Shown: piece after piece, positions 1 through 11,036 of the stretch
How the letters are laid out: every line of letters starts with the position of its first letter
Position numbering within the stretch: position 1 is the stretch's first letter
NCBI RefSeq assembly: GCF_020921035.1
Contig: NC_063151.1
Coordinates: 8,432,001 to 8,496,000, forward strand
DNA length: 64,000 bases
Origin: Rhodamnia argentea
Taxonomy: Eukaryota; Streptophyta; Magnoliopsida; Myrtales; Myrtaceae
Reading direction: 5' to 3'
Translations under genes and position numbers: made by a program
Notes under the pieces: generated by a model
Told to the model about the DNA's origin: nothing
Databases searched by the model: none
Seen by the model: only the letters and a program-made list of their open reading frames with translations

Positions 1-115
1 ATCGCACCATTTAAAAATTTTGGGATTCGATTGCACTTTCTGACAAATTTTAGGACTTAATTCGCATTTTTTTGAAAAAAATTTGTAACCTCGATTGCAA
101 TTTCGTGATGAGTTT
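1..115. repeat. Tandem arm of an AT-rich repeat, cut by the window edge
   Basis: About three degenerate units of roughly 39 bp follow each other. Each has a form like 'TTTAGGACTTAATTCGCA' followed by a T/A run. This resembles one arm of the foldback elements seen elsewhere in the window. The matching arm, if any, lies outside the window. Confidence 0.35.
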
Positions 116-1445
116 TACAATTTCCGACGCACTTATCCCATTTATAACAGAAATTGGAATGAGAATTAATGTAAACAGTATTGGATTTGGCCACACATCG
201 CGGGTCTCTCATGTGGCTTTGAGCATTGATCTTTCGGACTGTTTGTATGCCGATAGCAAATTAGGTCTATTCCAACAAAATCTAGATATCTGGGGTCGGA
301 AATGAGGGGGACCCACAAGCCACATGGGAGTAGCATTTATAAAATTACACGTGGAATATAATAATGTGTTAGTCTCCAGGAATGGTCGCCCATGTTGGGG
401 TCCCCACGGAGAGATGGGAAGGCCATGTCCCGAATCAAAGGCATCAATTTTCCTTTGAAGCCCATGCGCATCCCCCCAATCTCCCGATGAGAGAGGTCGG
501 TCATCTTGCCCGGAGTTTCCTTTGGCATTTTTCTCATGAAATCAAAAGCGGGTAGGTGAAGATATTCGAAGCCTCTCAGGATCGCTTTCTGAGTTCAAAA
601 TTCGTCATATCTTTCGAGAAGGCAATCGATTCACGGATATGCTTGCAAATATTGGTGTAGCGAAGCGATTAGGTACCACGTTCTACTTGCAGCTTTTCAA
701 GAAAATTATCCCATGTTTTGTTCAATGATATAGTTGGGATTGCTGATTTTAGACTATGGTTTCTTTTAGTTTGTACCTTCTATTTACCCAAAAAAAAAAA
801 AGTGTGTAGGTAAGTGGTCCCCCGAAATGGGTCGGGTTGATTCGAAACCCGAGCCTTAGTGGCCTTGCCCTTGCCCACTCGAAGCTAGTGGAAAAAGGAA
901 ACTTTTTAGGCGATTTCGAAGCACGGTGTACCATTAATATAGGCCGATCCCTATGCGCCGATATCACGAGTTTATCTAATTTTTCATGAAACGAGAGCAC
1001 TTCGCATATGATAAATCGATTCGACGGGCGAGAATGCCACCCGCACCGCACTTCGCATACGATAACGAGAAAGTGTTTTGTGCATCGGTCGCACTTAGGT
1101 ATTCTTTTTCTATTTTATATGGTCGAATATCTCATTCGTACTAAGCGACGTCAAGGCATGATAATGTAATCGATCTTGATAAGTTAACCCACTTACCATC
1201 TCCTTCATCTATCTTTTCATCAATTCGATGCATTCAACGCTCCATCCTCGATACGTAAAAGGGTCATGTTGCATACCAAAAAAAAAAAAAAATTTCAATT
1301 TGGAAAATCGATATAGAGGAAATCGAGATTATATATGGCTTAGCAAAAGTAACTAAAAGAAAGGGGGAAAGGAAGGCAAATGCAACCACTCGCCTCTTTG
1401 CATTTAAAGAAAGGTAGAAGCCACTAAAAATGCTAAAGTATGCGC
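116..1445. other. Intergenic, no gene recognised
   Basis: The frames here are short and have no recognisable protein similarity. Base composition is mixed, with A-runs near 789 and 1280. I see no coding signal, RNA gene or clear repeat boundary. Confidence 0.5.
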
Positions 1446-2112
1446 ATTGCGATATATTTATCTCAATTTTTTTATGACACTAAAAACTTCAAATTTGTAC
1501 CCGTTTGATAAATTTATCCCAAATTTATTCTGACACGAAAAACCCTAGACTGGTGTCCATGTGACGCGTTTATCCCGAACTTTTTTATGACACCAAACAT
1601 CCTAAACTTATACTCGCACCACACGTTTATCTTCCGTCAAGTTTTCTTTTTCCTTTTTTTTTTTCTTCCCTCCGTCTTTACTGTCACCGCCACTGTCCTT
1701 ATCGTAGCCATTGCCACTGTTGTTACCATCGTCAAACCAAGAAAGAAAACGAACGTGGAAGTCAAAGCAAAGGCAAAAGAAAACAAGGGAAAAAAAATAT
1801 GCAATGAGATGACATATTTTTGCCATGTGAGCATCACATCGGCATCGTTTGCTTTCTGTCGTCTATGCAGGCAGTCACACAAGATTTTTGGCAGCGTTCT
1901 TTACCAGAATTTTAACAGTGGATCATTGCAGAAATTGAATTTAAAAATTAATTGAACCGTATCACGTGAGTATAAATTTATAAATAATGTGTCATAAGGT
2001 GCAAGTTTGGGGTTATTGATATCACTGGAAAGTGTTTTGGGTAAATACGTCACACGATTGCAAGTTTGGAATTTTTAATGTTACAAAAAAAAATTTAAAT
2101 AATTATGTCGCG
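1446..2112. mobile_element. Foldback element, family C copy 1
   Basis: The left arm (about 1446-1620) has repeated blocks such as 'AAAACTTCAAATTTGTACCC' followed by 'GATAAATTTATCCCAAA'. The right arm (about 1950-2112) is their diverged reverse complement. The centre holds CT-rich and simple sequence. There is no transposase frame, so this is a non-autonomous, MITE-like element. Ends are approximate because the arms are eroded. Related copies lie at 3957-4386 and 8196-8560. Confidence 0.5.
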
Positions 2113-2587
2113 ATGGACATAATTTAAGATTTTGTTTTTTTTGTGACCGTTTCCCTCCTCACATAAAGCAAAAGTAACAACTTCCTCTCCGTCGAAGTGT
2201 TGTGGGGGAGACCTTGTCGTCGCTAAAAGTGGTCTCATCTCTCAATCCGACGCATCCTTAACCCACCAATTTTTTTTTTAATTGATGAAGATAACGAGGT
2301 ATCTAAACACTGCTGCCTAAAATTATTTTATTCCCGCTTCGACCATCAATAATACTACAAATAAATCCCCGGACTCTGTCCCTCCACAATGCATTATTGG
2401 TCCGAAGTAGGGAATAGCCCAGCATCATAATTAAATAAATATTTAATTGAATGTGTAGGGTATTCTAATTCATGATAAATTACTTTATTGAATACCTAGA
2501 ATAGTCTAATTTCCGAACTTCTTGATAAATACATAGTTAGTACTTAGCAGCTTATACAGAGAAGCTTGGTTCCGCATTTGGGAAGGG

Positions 2588-3196
2588 ACTTTGGGGCTCT
2601 AAAGTCCTTTGGCCAAACGCATATAGGGATTGTTTCAATTTTTTGATCAACTTTGGGAAAATGCAATTGTATTTTCGAAGACCTCTAAAAGCCTTTAGCC
2701 CAAAGTAGCTCCAGTGGTACTTTGGAAAGTTGCATTTTCGGAATGCAACTATAATTTTTTTCTTCCATTTTTGTCCTCGCTCAACTTTCGTGATTTCGAA
2801 AGTATCATCGAAAACCCCGATTTTGTCGGCAAAAGGACTCGATCGCCGACGAAGGCCCCGCGAGCGGGCACCATCCTCGCTTGAGGTCGCACGACTCCAA
2901 GCAAGGTTGGCCGGTCGACGCCTAGGTCCGGCCACCGCCAATTGGCTGGAGGCTAGATTTGGCTCACGGCGGTTGAAGCTAGCAATTAGCTGGCACAAGT
3001 TATTTTTCTCTAAAAAAATTTAGTAAAAATCCTTTTCAAAGTGTAATTTTTACCAAATGGCATTTACGTCAAAGTTGTTTTCCACGTATTTTCAAAATAC
3101 ACTTTGCCAAATACTATTAGCTTTTCGAAAATTCCCTTTACCCAAAGGTATTTGCATTTTTCCAAATATATTTTCCCAAAACTGAACCAAACAGTC
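2588..3196. mobile_element. Possible GC-cored inverted-repeat element
   Basis: The flanks carry weakly complementary AT-rich blocks built from 'TTTGGGAAAATGCAA'-like words, surrounding a GC-rich centre at 2830-2985. The arrangement resembles the other foldback elements here, but the arms match poorly. The two opposite open frames across the centre look like composition effects. A chance arrangement is possible. Confidence 0.3.
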
Positions 3197-3956
3197 TATT
3201 GGTTTCTAGGAAATTTTTCATCAATTGAGAAATAACATACATAGACATACATGTGTGGAGAGATGAGGAAGACAATAGAAAAATGGTCTTTGGATGTGGT
3301 GACAGCTGAATTTGATACATTGGCAATAATTAACATCCTATATAAGTTCAACACTAAATTCTTTTCCTCAACAGAATCTGGGGGTTGTTGTGTAGAAATC
3401 GAGCGGAGCATTGAGATCGTCGAATGTACCGATGAATCGAAGCGAACAAACTAGCTTAAGCACTTTGATCTGTATTTGCTTTGCGCGCATCTTGTCGGTA
3501 TCTTCTTTATTCATTGGGCTGGTCCTAAAAATATGTTCTCGGTCGAGGTGCATTTTTAAGGCCGTTGATAGCCATATTGCTGAATAAATTGAGTCAATTT
3601 GGATCGTAAGCTAAGATCTATTTTCAAGAATTGGGTAAGGTCAGTCATATCAAGAAGCGAACGAGGCAAGACGTAAGGTAACGTAATAAGTACTCAACTG
3701 TACAGAAACATTGAGTTACTTGTGACTATAGGCCGCATATATTATTATACGAAGCAAATATACAAAAAAAAAATTAAAAAAAATGTAGAAAAAGAAGAGA
3801 ATACAAAGCAGTGCCCAAATAATAATAATAATAATAAATGCACGAAGACGAACTTTAACTTTTGCTTTTTTTCCCATGAAAATGTGGTCGCAGCGTGGAA
3901 TAAGCTGGGCTAAGCCAAATAAAAAACCAAATAAAATAATAATAATAATAATAATT
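3197..3956. other. Intergenic with AAT microsatellites
   Basis: No gene is recognised. Trinucleotide AAT runs occur at about 3818-3837 and 3936-3956, the second directly abutting the next foldback element. Confidence 0.5.
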
Positions 3957-4386
3957 AATACCACGAAAAATCTCAAATTAGTATATTTGTGATAAATTTA
4001 TTCAAAGCTATTTTTTTGGGCACGAAAAATTTCAAATTGATATATCTATGATAAATTTACCACAAACTAATTTTTTTTACCACGAAAAATCTCAAATTGG
4101 CACACTTGTGACAAATTTATCCTTTGTTAAATTGGGTTAATATCACAAAAAATTCTAAATTGATACACCTATGACAAACAGAGGTTAAAAACCCTAATCC
4201 GATACACCCATGAACAGCGACGTGCCATCTAACTCAGCAATTTGATGATTAAATTTAACGAAAACTAATTGAGAGTAGATTTGTCACAAGTGTAAGAGTT
4301 TGAAATTTTTTTATGGTAAAAAATAATATTTTAGGGTAAATTTATCGCATGTGTATCGGTTTAGGGTTTTTCTGTTATATTAACCC
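3957..4386. mobile_element. Foldback element, family C copy 2, with tandem arm
   Basis: Four units of about 60 bp start near 3959, 4020, 4080 and 4141. Each has the form 'ACGAAAAATCTCAAATTGG' plus 'GACAAATTTATCC'. The innermost inverted repeat is clear: 'GGGTTAATATCACA' at 4134 pairs with the reverse complement ending at 4386 ('TATATTAACCC'). No target duplication was seen. There is no protein-coding capacity. Confidence 0.55.
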
Positions 4387-5672
4387 TAACAATAATGATG
4401 AGTAACAGCAATATGAATCTAATAATAATTTATAACACATGACAACTCGAAAAAATTTCAAATAAAGGCTTGAAATACCATTTTTGTTTCGAAGAAGAGC
4501 TCAATCAAGTACAAGAAATGGGAAAAAGGCAAAGAAAAAAGATAAAAGAAAAAAAAGAAATTAGAAAAGGAAACGAGGAAAATATCCTTTGGTCAAGCTC
4601 TTCTTTGGCATTTCAAGTGCTTATTTACAATAAAATTCATTTCAAGTCGTTATTTAAATTATTATTATTATTTGACAATTATTAAGAATCATAGCAATTT
4701 AATAATAAGATATTCCTCCATTATGGGTCGACAGTGCGATGCCGACTTCTCGTTTGACCCCACTCTTTATTTCTTTATTTTTTATTTTTTCAGATCGGGG
4801 AGTCCAGCACTTCCACATCCCACTGTCACGTTCAGATGGATGGAAAAAAAGTGATTTTCGTCTTCTTGCGGGGTGGGTGGGGGGCCCCACCACTTTGATT
4901 AATTAAAGTGGGATTAGTGGGATTAGTGGATTGATCAGATATCTGCCGCCGACAAATATCTGATTAATTTAATCCCCGTCCCGCGGTACCGATCATCTCG
5001 ATTTTTCTTCTCCGAGCAATTTTCTGTTCCGCAAGGGGCGGGACAATCGTTTCTTTTCTTGTACGAAAAACTAATCCGTCCTCTAAATGTGCTGTCGTGG
5101 AAGCTTGATCGTGCGATTAATTACGTAAATGGGACGCTTAAGAACAGCTTAATTAGCAAAACGATGTCCTTGCATCGCTGCAAACTAAAAACCTTAAATT
5201 CTCCAATGGAGTCCGAACGTTTTGTTTATTGCGCACTAGCATGTGAGAGAGCTCGCTGGATAGTTGATTCACCATCAGGCGAATTGGGCTCGGAATAAGG
5301 CGCGGCAACCATCTAGTCGAATGTGAATATCGTATTTCACACATGTCTAGCAATCTCTATTTAAAACTGAGTAACAAGAAGAAACGAACTTTGTTGGGTC
5401 TAACCTAAATTTGACGCAACGAGATGGTGCTATGAAAATACGAAAAATTGAAAAATGAATTGCCAGGATCGACTAGTTCTGGGATGTTTCCGGTGACATC
5501 AGTCCGGCTCTTGGTTCCAAGAAATTGGAACCGGTGGTTTTCAATGCAGTTTCCATTTTCCGTGGGTGGAGCCATCCGCCCGAACCACGCGGACCGCACG
5601 GTCTTTTCTTCTTCTTACAAAAATGTAAAAATTAAAAAGCCCTAATCCTTCACAAACCCTCCAACCATAAAC
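4387..5672. other. Intergenic, no gene recognised
   Basis: Mostly AT-rich, with a GC-richer patch near 4850-5050. Nothing recognisable in any frame. Confidence 0.45.
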
Positions 5673-5771
5673 CTGAATTGTTCGCCCTAATTCACGATCG
5701 CTCGACTCTCGGACGGCCGATGCCACCCTCTCGGCGGAGTCGCTCGCGTCCCTTTTGCACAACGCCTCCAT
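5673..5771 (-). other. Isolated first-exon-like frame of unknown identity
   Basis: Reading down from the ATG at 5771, 33 codons run without interruption to 'ATTCAG|GTTTATG', a plausible phase-0 splice donor. The predicted start is MEALCKRDASDSAERVASAV. The stretch is GC-richer than its surroundings, as plant first exons often are. I do not recognise the family, and no downstream exon could be assigned towards position 1. It could be a truncated gene, an unrecognised small gene or chance. Confidence 0.2.
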
Positions 5772-6913
5772 CTTGCCGACTCATCTTGAGTCTCGCCTCC
5801 TTCTATTGCTCTGTTTTTTTGGCCAATCGTGACCGCAATCGCATGTCATGGAGGTTTTGCGGTTCTTCGTACACCATTTCCGATCCTTCGTCTAGATCTC
5901 GTCTTCGAACCGATCAATGTGTGTTAGTTGAAATGCTTGAATGAAATGCGTGTACAAATCTGAGAAGTAAGAAGGTCCGTTGTTTTGGTACCGAACGATG
6001 GCCGTTTGTGAGATCTGCTTCTTGTTTCGCCTTTTTTTTTTTTTTTGTGGCTTTCTTGCGAGAGGGTTTCGTGGGTATGACCGATTGGGTTTGAGCTCGT
6101 TCATTGTGTCGAGTTTGGTGGAGCTTGAGTGAGACTGAATTGATTGCCTTCAAGCTTGATTGCGTCTCTTGTGACCAATTTTAAGATCAAATGGGCTGGT
6201 TCTCGGGTGAGAACCGAACCATTCGGGAAATCGATCACCCCTAGATTTGCCAGCAAGTACTATCAAATTCTCATCTAAGCGACGCTCAATAATAGCATTA
6301 ACCTAGTTAGGGAAATATTGCAACCATAGCCACTAACTCACAATCACTAAGGGAGTGGAGGACCCGCCTTGGCCAATTTGGCTTTTGTTTCTATTCGATT
6401 ATGGCTTGGAATGCAAAAGTAAATGCACGCTTTCAAAAGCAGAGAGGGTTGCTCCCCCTCATTCACTAGCTTGTCTCCAGCATTTAAGAGATAGAAGCAC
6501 CGATGATCTTGATTAATGCCTTCTTTTGCCCTAATGTGTTCAATTTATCCCTTCAATGATGCCATTTGACTTTAGCTCCTGTCTTTAGAACTTAAAACTA
6601 GTTCAATCGTACCATTTGACCTTTATATACTTATTGCTCTACCTGCCCAGCAAAGAGGAAAGATAAAAAGAGGTGAAAGAAAGAATTTAAACCATTCGAT
6701 TTTCGATTAAGATAACGCACTAGATAAAAATTCTTAATTATTCCCACGGTGTAATAATCAACTTAAGTTATGAAGTTTTAACATGAATTTACAATGGGAT
6801 GTGGAATAGGCATTATTCACAAAAGCGCGTGCATGAAACCTAGTGTTGATCGTTGTAGGAATTAAGGACAGGACGTAGCCCTTCATAAACAGAATGCTTG
6901 TTTCATTTCGGGC
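5772..6913. other. Intergenic, no gene recognised
   Basis: No coding or RNA gene is recognisable. A T-run lies at about 6030-6046. The last 9 bases (6905-6913) are the degenerate target duplication of the next element. Confidence 0.45.
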
Positions 6914-7227
6914 GGGGAAATCACCGACAAAGTCCTAAATCTTTTGACAACTTGCCAATTCAGTAAACCTTTCAATCGTGCCAATTTAATCCTGAATCTT
7001 TTGAAGTTTCATCATTTTAGTCATAAACTTATTATTTGAGTAATTGACTGGAATAATAAATTGGCATTTCGTCAAAAGATTTAGGACTAGTTTGGCAATC
7101 ATCACAAGATTTAAGACTAAATTGGCATAATTTAAAGGTTTAGGATTAAATTGGCAAGTTGTGAAAAAGTTTATGATTGAATCAGCACAAGTGCAATAGG
7201 TTTAAGACTTTTTGGACAATTTTCCCC
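6914..7227. mobile_element. Foldback element, family A copy 1, Mutator-like
   Basis: The element starts GGGGAAATCACCGACAAAGT and ends with the complementary AAAAGTCT...TTTTCCCC at 7227. Both arms consist of repeats of the 'TTTAGGACTAAATTGGCA' kind in opposite orientation. The flanks ATTTCGGGC (6905-6913) and ATTTCAGTC (7228-7236) agree at 7 of 9 bases. A 9-bp duplication is the hallmark of Mutator-type insertion. At 314 bp it has no coding capacity and would need a transposase in trans. Confidence 0.6.
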
Positions 7228-7296
7228 ATTTCAGTCTAAAGAGAGAAACACGCGAGTGTAAGACAGGTATGCTATCCCACAAATTTTACGGCTACT

Positions 7297-7819
7297 TTAG
7301 CATCTTGGAAGGGACTGCCTTTTAGCCTCCGGACACCACGAACATGCTCCACAAAACCTTCGAGTTTCCATGAGTTTTCTAGTCCACGAGATCCACGCAG
7401 TGGCATGTATGGAGACGGCAGCGACAAAGACAAACCGGCAATTGGGTGCTTCGCGAAAGAAGAGATTTGACTCGGAACTCATTCTTTGCCAATGAATGGT
7501 GAAGGTGCATTGAATATCTAATCGATGAGGAGAGGCAGGAATGGTCTTTCTGGGATCAAAATCCAGTCTTTTATGTGGAGGAGTTGAGCTCTTTATCAAG
7601 GCAGGAGAGATGGAATAGATTTATCAGCAATCTGACGCATCGCTCCCTCCTGCTTCTATGGATTTTAGCAGCAATCATGGGTTTCAAATGCGGAGGGACA
7701 GGGAGATCGATCTTGGATTCTTGCAAAAACCGAGGAGTAGAAGATGTGAATTGGCCAATAATGGAGGCAGCACCAGATGGGCACCCAGACAAAAGAGCCT
7801 TGAAAGTAAGACCCTTCAC
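7297..7819. other. Unexplained open, GC-richer patch
   Basis: Fairly long frames run on both strands, for example 7575-7931 (+), 7571-7819 (-) and 7297-7599 (-). They overlap each other and none resembles a protein I know. It may be a decayed gene fragment or a captured piece. No splice-supported model could be built. Confidence 0.25.
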
Positions 7820-8195
7820 CTTAAGACGTGCTACGAGATTATTAAAAAGGCAACAAGCAAATGTCCTTTTTTTTTTTTTAAAGCACAGTTATATCAATCT
7901 TTCTATGTACGATACATATAAAAATATTTAGGATTGAAATTGTTCGTACGATAAATTTATGACTTTTTTGACAATTATCGCTATTAATAGAGACTAAGGA
8001 AGTCTCTCACACGATAATTTAAGCCGTAATTTATTGTGAGGAACATTCCGATAAATGACCTTGTGTGACATTGACGTTGAGAAATAATCTTATCAAGGTC
8101 CCGTTTTCTTTTTTCTTTTTTTTTTTTATAGATTAGGCCCTTAAAAAGAGAAGTAGTGGCATTATAACGGTGTACATAGTAGCAATTTTTTTTAA
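7820..8195. other. Intergenic, no gene recognised
   Basis: AT-rich sequence with T-runs near 7867 and 8110. Nothing recognisable. Confidence 0.45.
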
Positions 8196-8560
8196 AAAAA
8201 GGTTATTATAACGAAAAACTTCAAACTGGTATATCCGTGATAAATTTATCTCAAACTAGTACATTTATGAAAAATTATCCCAAATTAATTTTCTGACCAT
8301 CAAAAACTCCAAACTGATACACATGTGATAAATTTACCCTTCGCTAATTTTCATTTAGTTGGGTTAATACTACAAAAAACCCCAAAACGAATATATCTAT
8401 GATAAACAAAGGGTAAAAACCTCAAACCTGTCAACTTCTACATGTCATTTAACTTAACAATTTAACGGTAAAATTTAAGAAAACTAACAAAGGGAAAATT
8501 TATCGTAGGTGTACCGGTTTAGGATTTTTATCTGGCAATTTTATTCCACACTTACTCAGT
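8196..8560. mobile_element. Foldback element, family C copy 3
   Basis: It shares with the 3957-4386 copy the order of 'AAAACTTCAAACTGGTA' and 'GATAAATTTATC' blocks, a central 'TTGGGTTAATACTACAAAA' and a right arm with 'GTACCGGTTTAGGATTTTTA'. Borders are approximate and no target duplication was identified. Non-coding. Confidence 0.5.
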
Positions 8561-9367
8561 TATGAAAATATTTTATCTCGAGTGTATTGGATAATACCGG
8601 AATGGACACCAAACTCAAAATTTGTTTTAGTTATAATACAGATAAACAATGTGTTGCATTGAAATTGGATCGAAGGATAGCATTTTGTTTCAAGCATTAA
8701 AAATAATTTAACTATAAACTTACTTTGCTTCATTTCTTCGATCGATCAAGAACACAACATGTGGAGAATCATTTATCTACCAGAATATATACGATTATTT
8801 TGTTTCATACTACAAACACAATATTTATTTGACTGCTCATTAGCTAACACCAATTATTGATAGAAATTTAGCTATTAGATATGGCACTTCTGTAAACCGT
8901 CAGTACTTGAATCGCTAAATTTTCTTGACGCATTTTTAATGAAAACAATACTATATACCCATATGTATCCCGAACTTACAATTCTCGTGTCGTATATTAC
9001 CGACAGAGCTCTAGACTATGGATGCGAGTAGGTGCAAAAGGGAAATGGGGGGCCCGAGTGAGGTCCACACGAAGTTCCGATCAAATTCTTATTTGGGACA
9101 TGACAAAATGTAAGGCCATTTGTATCTCGGTAATTTCTTTTAACCTCTTCTTAAATTAAACGAGAGAATATAAACAACTTTCATGTCGTCGTGTTCGTTG
9201 AATAAAAGAGTCGCATGAAGATATTAATTTTACGCAAACCGTACGAGATTAACATAGACTCATAAAATGTCCATGTACAAAATAATTAACATCAAATAAA
9301 GATTGGTCATAGTACACATAAAGACTCTACACATAAAAAGAGCCAGCGGATAATGAACAAGATCAAC

Positions 9368-9373
9368 CACGTG
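9368..9373. promoter_or_regulatory. G-box CACGTG upstream of the BBX gene
   Basis: A palindromic CACGTG lies 469 bp upstream of the start codon at 9842. G-boxes are bound by bZIP (HY5) and bHLH (PIF) factors, and HY5-BBX21 cross-regulation is described in Arabidopsis. That this copy works is inference; a 6-bp match can occur by chance. Confidence 0.35.
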
Positions 9374-9761
9374 ATTGTCTCTTCTCACAACCACGATCTT
9401 GTCCCGCATGCGATGGTCGAAAATAGCCTTCTCGGTTTTTTTGATTTACCAAACACGACCAGTTTTCAAAATTTTGTCTTTTTTTTAAAAAATGTCAAAT
9501 TGGAAAAGAGGAAGAAGAAAAAGAGAGAATCTTTTCCCACTTGTGCGTAATATTAACCAACTTGCCCTCCATCGCCTGAATCTTGATCCGTCTCTTTCTC
9601 TTGCATCATTCCAGTTTCCTTCTTTTCTTCCCCCATACTGTTGAGCTTGAAAGGCCACTCTTTTATTGTTCAACCTCGAGCCCACAAAGATATTGCCCTT
9701 CTCTCTCTCTAGAACCCATTTTCATCTTCTTCTTCCTCCTCCTCCATCCCACTTTCAACGC

Positions 9762-9783
9762 CTCTCTCTCTCTCTCTCTCTCT
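9762..9783 (+). repeat. CT microsatellite in probable 5' UTR
   Basis: A run of about ten CT units followed by TCTTCT lies 60-80 bp before the BBX start codon. CT/GA runs are common in plant 5' leaders. Confidence 0.7.
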
Positions 9784-9841
9784 TCTGGGAAGCTTGGAGG
9801 AAAAGGGTGTAGAAGAAGATTAGGAGGAGGAGGAGGAGCAA

Positions 9842-11036
9842 ATGAAGATCCAGTGCGACGTGTGCAATAAGGACGAGGCGTCCGTGTTTTGCACCGCCGA
9901 CGAGGCGGCGCTCTGTGGATGCTGCGACCACCGCGTCCACCACGCCAACAAGCTCGCCTCCAAGCACCCGCGGTTTTCCCTTCTCTGTCCTTCCCCTAAG
10001 GAATTCCCTCTCTGTGACGTCTGCCAGGTACTTGCTTTTTGGCCTCGCGTACTTCCTTTTCCGTGAGAGGCCCTCTGGAACAAGTTTGTACTTTTTCGGT
10101 TTGTTTCGTGGTTTTGTTGCTAATTGCGGCAAAAAAAAAAAAAACAACTGGGCTTGGTGTAGGAGAGGCGAGCGTTCTTGTTCTGTCAACAGGACCGAGC
10201 CATTCTCTGCAGGGAGTGCGATCTTCCTATACACACGGCCAACGAGCATACCCAGAAGCACAACAGGTTCTTGCTCACTGGAGTGAAGCTCTCTGCTACA
10301 TCGGAAGTCTACACATCTGCTCCCAGTGATGCCTCTCCGTCCAACGGATGCGATTTAGTCCCCGACTTCAAGTCCGAGGCATCATCGTCGGTCAAGAAGC
10401 CGGTCTCTGCTTCTGGGGCGATTTCGGGCCCTCGAAAGGCAGCGCCCAGCGCGGCATCGGCAGCAGTGGCTGCATCCACGGCGATGGTGAATAACACGGA
10501 TGGGATCAATAACAGTATGTTGGCCAGCCAGGAAAGCGGTTCAAACGGGTCAACGAGTAGCATATCAGAGTACTTGATAGAGATGCTGCCGGGCTGGCAC
10601 TTTGAGGACGTCCTTGATTCCTGCTCTGCTTCCTTGGGTTTCTGTAAGGTTTGGCTTGACCCATCTCCTCCTTGTAATCTTTCTTGCTCTCTTATGAAAT
10701 CTAGGATCAGAAATATTAGTACTTCGGAGTTGACAACTGGTTTTTATGATTCTTTGGTTGCAGAAAGATGATAGTTTATTGCCATTCGCGGACAATGATC
10801 TTGAGAGGGATATGAGTTCCTTCTCATCTAAAAGTTCGGGAATTTGGGTCCCTCAAGCTCCAACCCCGGTGTGGTCTAATCAGTTCTCTTTCCAAAATGG
10901 TGGGATCGTAGGAGGATCCAAGCAGACGAAAGAGCCTGCAACCACGAGACCTGGCAAGAGGTGGAATGATGATGTCTTTGCAGTTCCAGAAATCAGCCCT
11001 TCATCCGCTGGATTCAAGAGATCTAGACCCTTTTGA
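9842..11036 (+). CDS. BBX21: B-box zinc finger transcription regulator, BBX21-like
   Basis: Three exons (9842-10027, 10163-10648, 10764-11036) join in frame to give 314 residues. B-box 1 (about residues 5-42) has C5, C8, C17, D20, C25, C28, H34 and H42. B-box 2 (about 58-95) begins CDVCQ and includes FCQQDRAILCRECD. The link into 'LLTGVKLSATS', a middle 'SISEYLIEMLPGWH' segment and a tail 'KRWNDDVFAVPEISP' match clade IV BBX proteins, closest in my memory to Arabidopsis BBX21/STH2; BBX20 is the alternative. Proteins of this clade act in the nucleus with HY5 to promote photomorphogenesis and are COP1 targets; the VPEI stretch fits a COP1-type VP motif. The exon 1/exon 2 junction splits B-box 2. 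The ATG at 9842 starts directly at the conserved MKIQCDVC. The gene looks intact. Its neighbour SH3P2 is tail-to-tail and unrelated. Confidence 0.93.

Larger units (their letters stand above)
8561..9841. other. Upstream region of the B-box gene
   Basis: AT-rich distal part, then a pyrimidine-rich leader from about 9590 to the start codon at 9842. It contains one G-box (9368-9373) and a CT run (9762-9783). No other gene is seen. Confidence 0.5.

Noticed and set aside
1587-1955. 122-codon + frame and overlapping minus frames
   Set aside because: Inside a foldback element; simple-sequence product.
3957-4200. Regular ~60-bp repeats considered as CRISPR-like array
   Set aside because: Plant nuclear context, diverged units, no constant repeat/unique spacer pattern; they are arms of a foldback element.
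9755-10261. 168-codon minus frame over BBX exons 1-2
   Set aside because: Runs through exon, intron and the CT leader in antisense; poly-Leu/Arg product.
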